Assembly: GCA_955652155.1 (NCBI GenBank)
Contig: CATPAT010000148.1
Coordinates: forward strand, 1 to 15,802
From: an uncultured Chthoniobacterales bacterium
GTDB lineage: Bacteria > Verrucomicrobiota > Verrucomicrobiia > Chthoniobacterales > UBA10450
DNA length: 15,802 nucleotides
Direction of reading: 5' to 3'
The notes beneath the pieces are model-generated. The model was given only the letters and a program-made list of their open reading frames with translations. It was not told the origin of the DNA and did no database searches. Numbering within the stretch: position 1 is the stretch's first letter; every line of letters starts with the position of its first letter. The position numbers were made by a program, and so were the translations under genes. Of the stretch, positions 6,666 to 12,891 are shown piece after piece.

Positions 6666-7603
6666 GCTCGTGATTGAATCTGCTCCAACAATTGCGCCGC
6701 CAACTTCTCTGCGTCCTCGCTCGGCCCTTGCACAAGACCCTTCCGTGGTGCTGTCGCTCCAAGATCGAAAATCTGTCCGCGAATTTTCATGATCGGTCCA
6801 TCGACGACGGCGAGCACTCCCACGGGTTGATTGCAATCCGCACCGAGCAAGCGCAAAAACTCGCGCTCCGCCCGCAAAGCGAGCCGTGTGTCGAAATCGT
6901 TGATCGCATCGACAATCTCTCTGAGTTGTTCGTCTCCTGAACGGATCTGCATCGCGATGATGCCCTGCCCGCCAGCCGGAACGAAAACTTCCCGCGGCAA
7001 CGGTGCCGTACAAAACTGACTTCCTTCAAATTGAATCCGCGTCCGACCCGGGTCCAGTCCAAGGCGTTCCAAGCCGGCGTGCGCGAGAATGATCGCGTGC
7101 CATTGGTCGGTCGCGAATTTGCGTAATCGTGTCGGGACATTGCCGCGAAGATCGACAATCTCCAAGTCCGGCCGTTTCCAGCGAAGTTGATGTTTTCGTC
7201 GAACACTTCCCGTGGCGACAATTCCGTCCACCGCCAGCGAATTTAAATCGCAAGGCGTGGTCGCTACCAATACATCGCCCGCACCAGCGCGCGGGAGCAC
7301 AGCGGCGATCTCTGTCCCCGGCGCCAGGCTGCTCGGCAAATCTTTCGCGCTGTGCACGGCAAGATCGACACCTTCGGTGACGACAGTGCGCTCAATTTCT
7401 CCGGTGAACAACCCTTTGCGACCGGCACGAATATCGGGAATTGCCGTTTTTGAATCGTCTCCCCGAGTCTTGATGACTTTGACCTCGAATTTCAAATCCG
7501 CCCAACGTGCCTGCAGTCCCTGAACCACCAACTGCGTTTGGGTCAGCGCGAGTTGGCTGCCACGCGTGCCGACGACGATTTTGATCCGGCGTGGACGCTT
7601 CAT
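6662..7603 (-). CDS. hemC: Hydroxymethylbilane synthase (porphobilinogen deaminase)
   Basis: This 313-residue cytoplasmic enzyme polymerises four porphobilinogens to hydroxymethylbilane, the substrate of the HemD domain encoded next. Family motifs are in order: VVGTRGSQLAL (10-20), IKTRGDD, GLFTGEIE, DLAVHSAKDLP (80-90), ATGSVRRKHQL, DLRGNVPTRLRK, AHAGLERLGL, VPAGGQGIIAMQIR, and LLGADCNQPVGV. Cys257 in GADCNQPVG is the expected attachment point of the dipyrromethane cofactor. Length is normal (about 300-320). ATG 7603 starts seven residues before the first conserved strand. The 64 bases between the hemA stop and this ATG are mostly a palindromic repeat element, so this is the one loosened junction in the haem part of the operon. 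The stop overlaps the next start by four bases. Confidence 0.95.
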   Translation of the reverse strand: MKRPRRIKIVVGTRGSQLALTQTQLVVQGLQARWADLKFEVKVIKTRGDDSKTAIPDIRAGRKGLFTGEIERTVVTEGVDLAVHSAKDLPSSLAPGTEIAAVLPRAGAGDVLVATTPCDLNSLAVDGIVATGSVRRKHQLRWKRPDLEIVDLRGNVPTRLRKFATDQWHAIILAHAGLERLGLDPGRTRIQFEGSQFCTAPLPREVFVPAGGQGIIAMQIRSGDEQLREIVDAINDFDTRLALRAEREFLRLLGADCNQPVGVLAVVDGPIMKIRGQIFDLGATAPRKGLVQGPSEDAEKLAAQLLEQIQSRA

Positions 7604-7613
7604 GAAATTGAAT

Positions 7614-7677
7614 GGGAACCTAGCAGGTTCCCCTACAAATTTCGCGTTTTCACTGTAGGGGAAGCTGTCAGCTTCCC
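7614..7677. repeat. 64-bp triple-palindrome repeat element between hemA and hemC
   Basis: Three perfect 8-bp inverted repeats are packed together. GGGAACCT (7614-7621) pairs with AGGTTCCC (7625-7632) around a 3-base loop. CCCCTACA (7630-7637) pairs with TGTAGGGG (7654-7661). GGGAAGCT (7659-7666) pairs with AGCTTCCC (7670-7677) around a 3-base loop. The hemA stop codon (7668-7670) falls in the last hairpin. The symmetry resembles a REP/BIME or small MITE unit. It could stabilise or attenuate the mRNA between the two genes. Confidence 0.8.
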
Positions 7678-8723
7678 TGCTCAACAATTCCGACTGTCGG
7701 ATGTTCCGATGATTGCGCCGGACAATTCAGTCCCCGTGTCATCATTGCATCAAACTCAGCAACATGTTGGGAAATGATCTGCTCAGCCGCGGCCACTTGT
7801 GCCCGGCGGGTAGCTAATGATTGTTCGGCGATCGATTGCAACGAATCGATGTCGTAGAGATAAACGCCGTCGAGCGCGTTTACATCGGGCGCGACATCGC
7901 GCGGCACGGCGATGTCGATGATGAACAGCGGCCGATCGATCCGCTCGCGCAACATCGGCGCAAGTTTTTTCTGCGAGAGCAACGGGACTTCGGAAGATGT
8001 CGATGTAATCAAGATATCAATCTCGCCGCATTGCTCGAGCCATTGCTCAAAGGCGATCGCGCGGCCATTGACGGCGAGCGCGAGAGCTTCGCCGCGTTCA
8101 GGCGAGCGATTGCTCACGCGCAAATCGGCGACGCCGCGCGAAACAAGCGCGCGAATCGTTCGTTCGCTCGTTTCGCCGGCGCCGAGCACCAGGACTTTGC
8201 AATTCTGGAGATCACCAAAGATTTTGTGCGCAAGATCGACCGCGACCGAGCCGACCGAGACTGCGCCGCGCGTAATCTCGGTATGGGTACGAACTTGCTT
8301 GGCCACTCGAAAAGCTCGCTGAAACAACCGATGCAAATATCGACCGGCTGCGCCGGTTGCTCGTGCCGCTTCGTACGCCTTTTTCGTCTGCCCGAGAATT
8401 TCCGTTTCGCCTACCACCATGGAATCGAGCCCTGATGTGACACGAAAGAGATGCTGCGCACATTTTTCGCCTTCGTAGCGATAAAATGGCGGCGCGAAAC
8501 GATGGGGGGTGTCGTCGCGTACGAGACAGCGAGCGATCTCGTCAGTCGACACTCGCTTCTCGGATGCAGCATAAACTTCGACGCGATTGCAGGTGCTGAG
8601 CACCAACGCCTCATTGCAACCGCAATTCCGCAGCGCGCGGTCGGACTCGACATGGCCGGCAAAGTATTCGCGCGCCTCGACGTCCGCGTTGTGATGACTG
8701 AGACCGACGCAAGACAAATTCAT
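7668..8723 (-). CDS. hemA: Glutamyl-tRNA reductase, short form lacking the C-terminal dimerisation domain
   Basis: This enzyme reduces glutamyl-tRNA to glutamate-1-semialdehyde, the first committed step of C5-pathway haem synthesis. Visible motifs: CVGLSHHNADVEARE at the N terminus, VLSTCNRVEVYA with catalytic Cys45, SGLDSMVVGETEILGQTKKAY, the NADPH-binding VLVLGAGETSERTIRALVSRG, VSNRSPERGEALA, and the FIIDIAVPRDVAPDVNAL loop. At 351 residues it is about 65 shorter than E. coli HemA (418): it ends soon after HVAEFDAMM and lacks most of the V-shaped dimerisation domain. Short HemA forms are known in chlamydiae. The last codons come from the edge of a palindromic repeat. The ATG overlaps the upstream gene stop (ATGA). 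Confidence 0.94.
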   Translation of the reverse strand: MNLSCVGLSHHNADVEAREYFAGHVESDRALRNCGCNEALVLSTCNRVEVYAASEKRVSTDEIARCLVRDDTPHRFAPPFYRYEGEKCAQHLFRVTSGLDSMVVGETEILGQTKKAYEAARATGAAGRYLHRLFQRAFRVAKQVRTHTEITRGAVSVGSVAVDLAHKIFGDLQNCKVLVLGAGETSERTIRALVSRGVADLRVSNRSPERGEALALAVNGRAIAFEQWLEQCGEIDILITSTSSEVPLLSQKKLAPMLRERIDRPLFIIDIAVPRDVAPDVNALDGVYLYDIDSLQSIAEQSLATRRAQVAAAEQIISQHVAEFDAMMTRGLNCPAQSSEHPTVGIVEQGS

Positions 8724-9511
8724 GGCGTGTGTGTTTGGGCGGTGAAGGTGATGCCCCAGAGAAGACTCAACGCGGCGCTAAAACCAATGATGCAAAGCGC
8801 GGCCACCCGCTTTGGAGCGAACCAGTGCAAATATCGGCCTTGTAAGATCAGTCCATACAGAAACCAAACTCCGATCGCGCACATGATTTGTATCCACGGC
8901 AGCGGTTCGCCCACAAAGAAACCACTGATCAAACCAAGCGTGTAAAGTCCGAATCCCCACCAGAGCAATCGCGTGATCGCCGCGAAAAGATCCGTCAGAG
9001 GCGGGAGGTGATAAAAAATCGAATGCAAATGATGCGTCTTGAGCTGCCGCTCCTGCACCAGGTACATCGCGCCTGCAATGCAAGCGAGGGCAAACGCGCC
9101 GTAGGCGACAAGCGAGATGGACGCGTGAAATTCCAGCCAAGAGTTCGCGGGTAAGCGAACGCGGTGTGGTTTATCAATCGGCGCGAGCAGCGCAAAAAGT
9201 TGAAGCAAAACCACCAGCGGCGCGGTGAATGCGCCCATCAGTGAAAGCCGATACCCGGGACCAACCACCATGTAGAAGAGCGCGATCGACCACGCGACGA
9301 AAACGATGACCTCGAAGAGGTTCGTGATCGGACAACGACCGAGCGCGTGACCGCGGATCGACAAGAACGCCGTTTGAAAAATAAAGCCGAGTCCGACAGC
9401 GAAGAAATTGAACCGCATCGGCCGAAAAATCCCACCTCGCATTTGGAGAGCCGTATGCGCAATCGCCACGAGAAAACAGACAGTTGAGACAATGAGAAGA
9501 TATCGATCCAC
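8720..9511 (-). CDS. HemX/CcsA-family integral membrane protein (cytochrome c assembly-type)
   Basis: The 263-residue protein has about eight hydrophobic segments (e.g. YLLIVSTVCFLVAIAHTALQ, MGAFTAPLVVLLQLFALLAP, ISLVAYGAFALACIAGAMYL, VAALCIIGFSAALSLLWGIT). It shares the CcsA/HemX pattern, including PITNLFEVIVFVAW and WLEFHASISLVAYGAFA. A full tryptophan-rich WWD haem-binding signature, expected in true CcsA/CcmC, is not visible; this and its place before hemA, as in Bacillus hemAXCDBL, favour a HemX-like protein that influences haem synthesis or HemA level. Conserved histidines (H132, H151-H154) could bind haem. The GTG at 9511 is the only good start; there is no Shine-Dalgarno sequence. It is probably the first gene of the operon, with a promoter at 9524-9551, and it overlaps hemA by four bases. 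Confidence 0.82.
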   Translation of the reverse strand: MDRYLLIVSTVCFLVAIAHTALQMRGGIFRPMRFNFFAVGLGFIFQTAFLSIRGHALGRCPITNLFEVIVFVAWSIALFYMVVGPGYRLSLMGAFTAPLVVLLQLFALLAPIDKPHRVRLPANSWLEFHASISLVAYGAFALACIAGAMYLVQERQLKTHHLHSIFYHLPPLTDLFAAITRLLWWGFGLYTLGLISGFFVGEPLPWIQIMCAIGVWFLYGLILQGRYLHWFAPKRVAALCIIGFSAALSLLWGITFTAQTHTP

Positions 9512-9523
9512 CGCGAGCGTTCT

Positions 9524-9551
9524 ATTCTAGATACCCCCTCACCTTTGGCAA
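9524..9551 (-). promoter_or_regulatory. Putative promoter of the hem/chaperone operon
   Basis: Read on the minus strand, TTGCCA (9551-9546), a 16-base spacer and TAGAAT (9529-9524) each match 5 of 6 consensus bases. Transcription would start near 9517, only about six bases before the GTG at 9511, so the mRNA would be nearly leaderless, in keeping with the absence of a Shine-Dalgarno sequence. Inference from consensus. Confidence 0.55.
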
Positions 9552-9605
9552 TGCCTCGCTTTCCGCACGCAACCGGATGCTTTTCAGGTGCGGCCCGCGC
9601 CGCCG

Positions 9606-9633
9606 TTGACCGGAAACGTGCCCCCGCTAGCAT
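9606..9633 (+). promoter_or_regulatory. Putative promoter of apt
   Basis: TTGACC (9606-9611), 16 bases, then TAGCAT (9628-9633). The start of transcription would fall at about 9640, on or next to the GTG start of apt at 9641. It lies back to back with the minus-strand promoter, in the 129-base divergent gap. Confidence 0.45.
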
Positions 9634-9640
9634 CTGCTTG

Positions 9641-10171
9641 GTGAATTCCGAGGTAATCCAAAAACTCCGCGCCAGTGTCCGCGACGTACCCGATTTCCCA
9701 AAAAAGGGCATCATCTTTAAAGACATCACGCCAATCTTGAAGGACGGCACACTTTTTCGGGCGTCGATCGATCTTTTTCTCGAACGCTTTCGCGGAAGAA
9801 GGATCGACAAGATCGTAGGAATCGATGCGCGCGGATTCCTTTTCGGGTCAGCTGTGGCCTACGAGCTCGGCATCGGTTTTGTGCCGCTGAGAAAAAAAGG
9901 CCGGCTGCCTTACAAAACCGAGAGCGCGAAATATTCGCTCGAGTACGGCGAAGCGGAAATGGAATTGCACATCGATGCCATTACGGGCGGCGAACAAATC
10001 ATTCTGATCGACGACCTGCTTGCGACCGGCGGCACCTCAGCTTCTGCGGCTACGTTGATCCAAAAAGTGGGCGGCCAATTGGTAGAAGCGATTTTCCTGA
10101 TCGAGCTGGAATTCCTGCACGGCCGGGAAAAACTTACGCCGACGCCGGTCACTTCGTTTCTGAAATATTGA
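9641..10171 (+). CDS. apt: Adenine phosphoribosyltransferase
   Basis: This enzyme converts adenine and PRPP to AMP in purine salvage. The 176-residue protein has the expected length and order: RDVPDFPKKGIIFKDITPIL near the start, DGTLFRASIDLF, VGIDARGFLFGSAVAYELG, the flexible LRKKGRLPYKTESAKYSLEY, and the PRPP-binding IILIDDLLATGGTSAS (120-135). The frame is open 96 bases upstream, but the family start fits GTG 9641 (or TTG 9638); no Shine-Dalgarno sequence is seen. It diverges from the haem operon and its stop abuts a palindromic repeat. Confidence 0.95.
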   Translation: MNSEVIQKLRASVRDVPDFPKKGIIFKDITPILKDGTLFRASIDLFLERFRGRRIDKIVGIDARGFLFGSAVAYELGIGFVPLRKKGRLPYKTESAKYSLEYGEAEMELHIDAITGGEQIILIDDLLATGGTSASAATLIQKVGGQLVEAIFLIELEFLHGREKLTPTPVTSFLKY

Positions 10172-10242
10172 GTTGTAGCTGCCGCGTCTCTGGCGGCAGA
10201 CCTAGGGGAGTTCCTGCCGGTGAGGACACCGGCGGCTACAAC
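10172..10242. repeat. 71-bp palindromic repeat with two internal hairpins between converging genes
   Basis: Outer arms GTTGTAGCTGCCG (10172-10184) and CGGCGGCTACAAC (10230-10242) pair at 12 of 13 positions. Inside are two hairpins: CTGCCGC/GCGGCAG (10179-10185 with 10193-10199) and GCCGGTG/CACCGGC (10216-10222 with 10227-10233). The element begins one base after the apt stop and contains the stop (10236-10238) and last codons of the converging gene. It may act as a two-way transcription barrier, but lacks T-runs; more likely a dispersed REP/MITE-like unit. Confidence 0.75.
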
Positions 10243-10595
10243 ACGCGATCTTTGACGACTACTTCGACTTTGATTTCCTGGTGGGCAAGCTGGTCGTGAA
10301 TGTTGCCCAACAAATCGATTGCGCGCGCGTCGGGCACATGCGCGCAACGCACCTCGATTCGAGCGCGTTTTTGCGCCAGTTTCGGGTCCCACTCCTCAAA
10401 TTCTCCATCGAGCAAAAAAGAAACGTAGGCGTTGAAGCGCTCTTGTAATTCGAGCAGTCGTTGCTCTGAACCGTCCCAGGGGCCGGGTTCGTTCATCACC
10501 AGCACGGCTTCATCTGTCTTTGGGTCGTGCGCGATCATGTCGATCACACCGACGCGACTCTCCCTGCTCGGATGTTCGCTGCCCGATGCTGTCAT
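10236..10595 (-). CDS. DUF6572-like protein of unknown function
   Basis: The 119-residue soluble protein has the pattern GVIDMIAHDPKTDEAVLVMN then EPGPWDGSEQRLLELQERFN and AYVSFLLDG, which I associate from memory with the DUF6572 family. Function is not known. There is no signal peptide or membrane segment; an alpha/beta fold is likely, with alternating strands at EAVLVMNE, ARIEVRCA and IKVEVVV. ATG 10595 is preferred because an ATG reached from 10640 would put the start in the divergent spacer and add a poorly ordered stretch; neither has a clear ribosome binding site. It diverges from queF and converges on apt. The last two codons and the stop come from a palindromic repeat, so its C terminus may have been reshaped by repeat insertion. 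Confidence 0.75.
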   Translation of the reverse strand: MTASGSEHPSRESRVGVIDMIAHDPKTDEAVLVMNEPGPWDGSEQRLLELQERFNAYVSFLLDGEFEEWDPKLAQKRARIEVRCAHVPDARAIDLLGNIHDQLAHQEIKVEVVVKDRVL

Positions 10596-10628
10596 TGGAT
10601 TTGAAGGTTGAAGGTTGGCTGGTGAGCG

Positions 10629-10640
10629 TTGAACGTTCAA
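10629..10640. repeat. Perfect 12-bp palindrome before queF
   Basis: TTGAACGTTCAA is a perfect palindrome three bases before the queF ATG, in the 48-base spacer between diverging genes. The same spacer carries two GAAGGTT units (10603-10616), so it may be a decayed tandem array. It could be an operator, or simply spacer repeat. Confidence 0.5.
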
Positions 10641-10643
10641 GCG

Positions 10644-11093
10644 ATGAAGCGCACCAAATCGAAAGGCCCTTCTCTGACGCTGCTCGGTCGAAGCGAAACG
10701 AAATTGCCCGTTTCACCTGCTGAGGCGCGACTGGAAACATTTCCAAATCCGACCCGTCGCAATTATCGCATCCATTTCGAGACGGACGATTTCACCTGTC
10801 TTTGTCCCGTAACCGGCCAGCCCGATTTCGCCAGGATCGACATCGACTACGTGCCGAACCGCCTTTGCGTCGAAAGCAAATCGCTCAAGTTCTATCTCGC
10901 CGCATATCGAAACGAGCGCGCTTTTAACGAAGCTGTCACCAACCGCATCCTGGATGATTTCGTGAAAACTTGTTCGCCGCGAGAAGCAATTGTCACCGGG
11001 CAATTTTCCGCGCGCGGTGGAATCGCGCTGACTGTGCGCGCTCAATATCCGGACGAGCGCGTTTTGGAAGAGAAAGCTGGCCGTGACGGCTGA
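10644..11093 (+). CDS. queF: NADPH-dependent 7-cyano-7-deazaguanine (preQ0) reductase, short type
   Basis: QueF reduces the nitrile of preQ0 to the amine preQ1 on the way to queuosine in tRNA. The 149-residue protein is of the short, Bacillus-like type. The active-site segment FTCLCPVTGQPDFARI holds Cys54 (covalent thioimide) and Asp61. The QueF motif reads ESKSLKFYLAAYRN (78-90). In the following AFNEAVTNRILDDF the position usually occupied by His (B. subtilis His96, FHE) is Asn95, with Glu96 kept. ATG 10644 gives the family length. The stop overlaps the queC start (TGATG), so translation is coupled; queF-queC pairing supports both calls. Confidence 0.94.
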   Translation: MKRTKSKGPSLTLLGRSETKLPVSPAEARLETFPNPTRRNYRIHFETDDFTCLCPVTGQPDFARIDIDYVPNRLCVESKSLKFYLAAYRNERAFNEAVTNRILDDFVKTCSPREAIVTGQFSARGGIALTVRAQYPDERVLEEKAGRDG

Positions 11094-11785
11094 TGAAACA
11101 CGCGGTTGTTCTTCTCAGCGGCGGCCTTGATTCGGCGACGACGCTGGCGATTGCGCGCTCGCAGGACTACGAAACTTACGCGCTTTCTTTCGATTACGGC
11201 CAGCGGCATCGACAAGAGCTGGATGCGGCCCGGAAGATCGCGAAGTCGTTAGCCGCGAAAGAACATCGCATTATTAAGATCGACAGTCAGATTTTCAGCG
11301 GCTCAGCCCTGACCGACGATATTGATGTTCCAAAGTCGCGTTCGGAAAAAGAAATCGGTGCCGGGATTCCGGTGACTTACGTTCCGGCGCGAAACACTAT
11401 TTTTCTCGCGCACGCGCTCGCGTGGGCGGAGACGATTCCGGCCGGACACATTTTCATCGGTGCGAACGCGATCGACTACAGCGGATATCCGGATTGCCGG
11501 CCGGAGTTCATCGCGCTTTTTGAAATGCTGGCCAACGTCGCCACCAAGGCTGGCGTGGAAGGCGCCCGTGTCCAAATTCATGCGCCGTTGATTAAATTTT
11601 CCAAAGCGGAAATCGTTCGCAAAGCCGTTGAGCTGGATGTTGATCTTTCGCTTACTCACAGTTGCTACGATCCGCTGCCAGACGGCCGCGCATGCGGCAA
11701 ATGCGACTCGTGTCAGCTGCGACAAAAAGGTTTCGGCGAAGCCGCCGTTACGGATCCGATCAAATACGCGCCTGTCACACCGTAG
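11093..11785 (+). CDS. queC: 7-cyano-7-deazaguanine (preQ0) synthase
   Basis: QueC turns 7-carboxy-7-deazaguanine into preQ0 using ATP and ammonia. The 230-residue protein carries the PP-loop LLSGGLDSATTLAIA (SGGxDS at 9-14), FDYGQRHRQEL, VPARNTIFLAHALAWAE, IGANAIDYSGYPDCRPEFI, and the zinc site with Cys191, Cys201, Cys204 and Cys207 (CYDPLPDGRACGKCDSCQLR). All family landmarks are present at normal length. The ATG shares one base with the queF stop. Products flow from QueC to QueF; queD and queE are not in the window. The following 26-base gap leads to a small membrane-protein gene. Confidence 0.96.
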   Translation: MKHAVVLLSGGLDSATTLAIARSQDYETYALSFDYGQRHRQELDAARKIAKSLAAKEHRIIKIDSQIFSGSALTDDIDVPKSRSEKEIGAGIPVTYVPARNTIFLAHALAWAETIPAGHIFIGANAIDYSGYPDCRPEFIALFEMLANVATKAGVEGARVQIHAPLIKFSKAEIVRKAVELDVDLSLTHSCYDPLPDGRACGKCDSCQLRQKGFGEAAVTDPIKYAPVTP

Positions 11786-11811
11786 TCCCACAACCGCGGG
11801 ACGAAGTCCGA

Positions 11812-12012
11812 ATGAAGAGCATTTTTGATCTGACGAAACGCGAACAGCGCATCGTCATTGTGATAGTCGCGGCTCTGGTCGCTGTTGCATTCGCGAAACA
11901 CCTACTGGAGAACCGGTCACGGCCGCTGCCAGGTGGGTCGACACCGACCCCGACATCGTCACCAACAGTTCATTCCGAAGAAGAGCAACCCGACTCGGAC
12001 GATTCGCGGTGA
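11812..12012 (+). CDS. Small single-span membrane protein of unknown function
   Basis: The 66-residue protein starts MKSIFDLTKREQRIVIVIVA, has one strongly hydrophobic segment (about 14-28), a short basic stretch (KHLLENRSR) and a Pro/Thr/Ser tail ending in acidic residues (SEEEQPDSDDSR). This looks like an N-in/C-out anchored protein, or an uncleaved signal anchor with an extracytoplasmic disordered tail. I do not recognise a family. It is 26 bases after queC on the same strand and may be cotranscribed, but nothing links it to queuosine. Its stop is almost back to back with the stop of the converging NlpC/P60 gene. Confidence 0.7.
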   Translation: MKSIFDLTKREQRIVIVIVAALVAVAFAKHLLENRSRPLPGGSTPTPTSSPTVHSEEEQPDSDDSR

Positions 12013-12021
12013 ATTACCGCG
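12005..12021. terminator. Short hairpin spanning two converging stop codons
   Basis: CGCGGT (12005-12010), loop GAATT, ACCGCG (12016-12021): a perfect 6-bp G+C-rich stem that includes both stop codons. No T-run follows on either strand, so termination would be weak or factor-assisted. Role inferred from position. Confidence 0.35.
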
Positions 12022-12877
12022 TGCCGAAGCCGGGAATGCGCCCGTAACCAACAAAGACCGGACCCGCCTCGTTGTTCGACTTCGACCTCGCTCGTCCCAC
12101 TTTGAAATCGAAAATGTTCACACCTGACCGCGATTGGCCTTTGTAGGCGAGCCGTTCGCTCGCGCCGATCATAATTCGCTGGTTCGTGCCCATTTGGCGT
12201 CCAAGATAGATCATGGTCTGAGTGATATCAGGGTCGCGACTGACTCCGTAAGTGCTGGCCCAGAAAAGCAAATCGCCCGGCGTCAATGCATCCAATTCAA
12301 AAGTGTCGTCGCGCTGCGCAAGCACGGCCTGAAAGTTTCCAGCTTTGCGCACCCAAATGTATTGCTGGCGGGCATCGCGCGGCACGTCTTTGACGCCGCA
12401 CTTCGAGAGGACGTAATAAATGAAACCGGAGCAATCCATTCCGCCGTTGGCTGGATCGGCCGAAGCGTATTTGTACCTAAGATTCTGCGTCGTCAGGTTG
12501 AGACTAAGATCAATCACTTTCCTAACTTCCGGCGAGTAGCTCTGAGAATCCGCGATCTCGGCCATCGAAATCGGCGCGTTCCGGATTCCAGTCTTTTTAG
12601 CAACGGGTGACGCTGGCGGCGTGAGCGCGGAAGGTGGAGTTTCGGCCGGCGACGAAGTCGGCGTTTTGCTTGCCGATGGTGACACCGATGGCGTGACGGT
12701 CCGCGCCGGAGAAGTCTTCCTTTTCTTCCGATGTTTCGAGGTTGGTGTCGGTCGGACGAAAAGCTTTTTTAACTTGTCGCCGAACGTTTCCTGCCGTTCC
12801 TCCGTCCCGCGCACTACGCCAGCGCTGATCGCAACCGTCACCGCGATCGCAAACACGAAACGCAGTTTTCTTTTCAC
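12014..12877 (-). CDS. Secreted NlpC/P60-like protein with altered catalytic histidine
   Basis: The 287-residue protein has a signal peptide (KRKLRFVFAIAVTVAISAGV, cleavage near residue 24), a basic then Pro/Thr/Ser-rich linker (30-95), and a C-terminal NlpC/P60 domain (about 115-285) with GGMDCSGFIYYVLSKCG (catalytic Cys149), VPRDARQQY, LTPGDLLFW and MIYLGR. NlpC/P60 enzymes usually cut peptide stems of peptidoglycan using Cys-His-polar. The His normally in the VSHVGIYLG-like motif is Gln220 here (DITQTMIYLG), so it may be inactive or use another residue. The start is GTG 12877, chosen for the signal peptide. It follows the dipeptidase gene by 14 bases, so cotranscription is likely. Confidence 0.85.
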   Translation of the reverse strand: MKRKLRFVFAIAVTVAISAGVVRGTEERQETFGDKLKKLFVRPTPTSKHRKKRKTSPARTVTPSVSPSASKTPTSSPAETPPSALTPPASPVAKKTGIRNAPISMAEIADSQSYSPEVRKVIDLSLNLTTQNLRYKYASADPANGGMDCSGFIYYVLSKCGVKDVPRDARQQYIWVRKAGNFQAVLAQRDDTFELDALTPGDLLFWASTYGVSRDPDITQTMIYLGRQMGTNQRIMIGASERLAYKGQSRSGVNIFDFKVGRARSKSNNEAGPVFVGYGRIPGFGTR

Positions 12878-12891
12878 GCGAGAGTGACCGG

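Noticed and set aside
6666..7013. Possible 116-residue N-terminal extension of cobA/hemD
   Set aside because: It overlaps hemC in another frame, is Arg-rich shadow-like sequence, and the ATGA junction at 6665 gives the family start.
10596..10643. preQ1 riboswitch before queF
   Set aside because: The spacer is only 48 bases, and I see no preQ1-I-like hairpin and A-rich tail.
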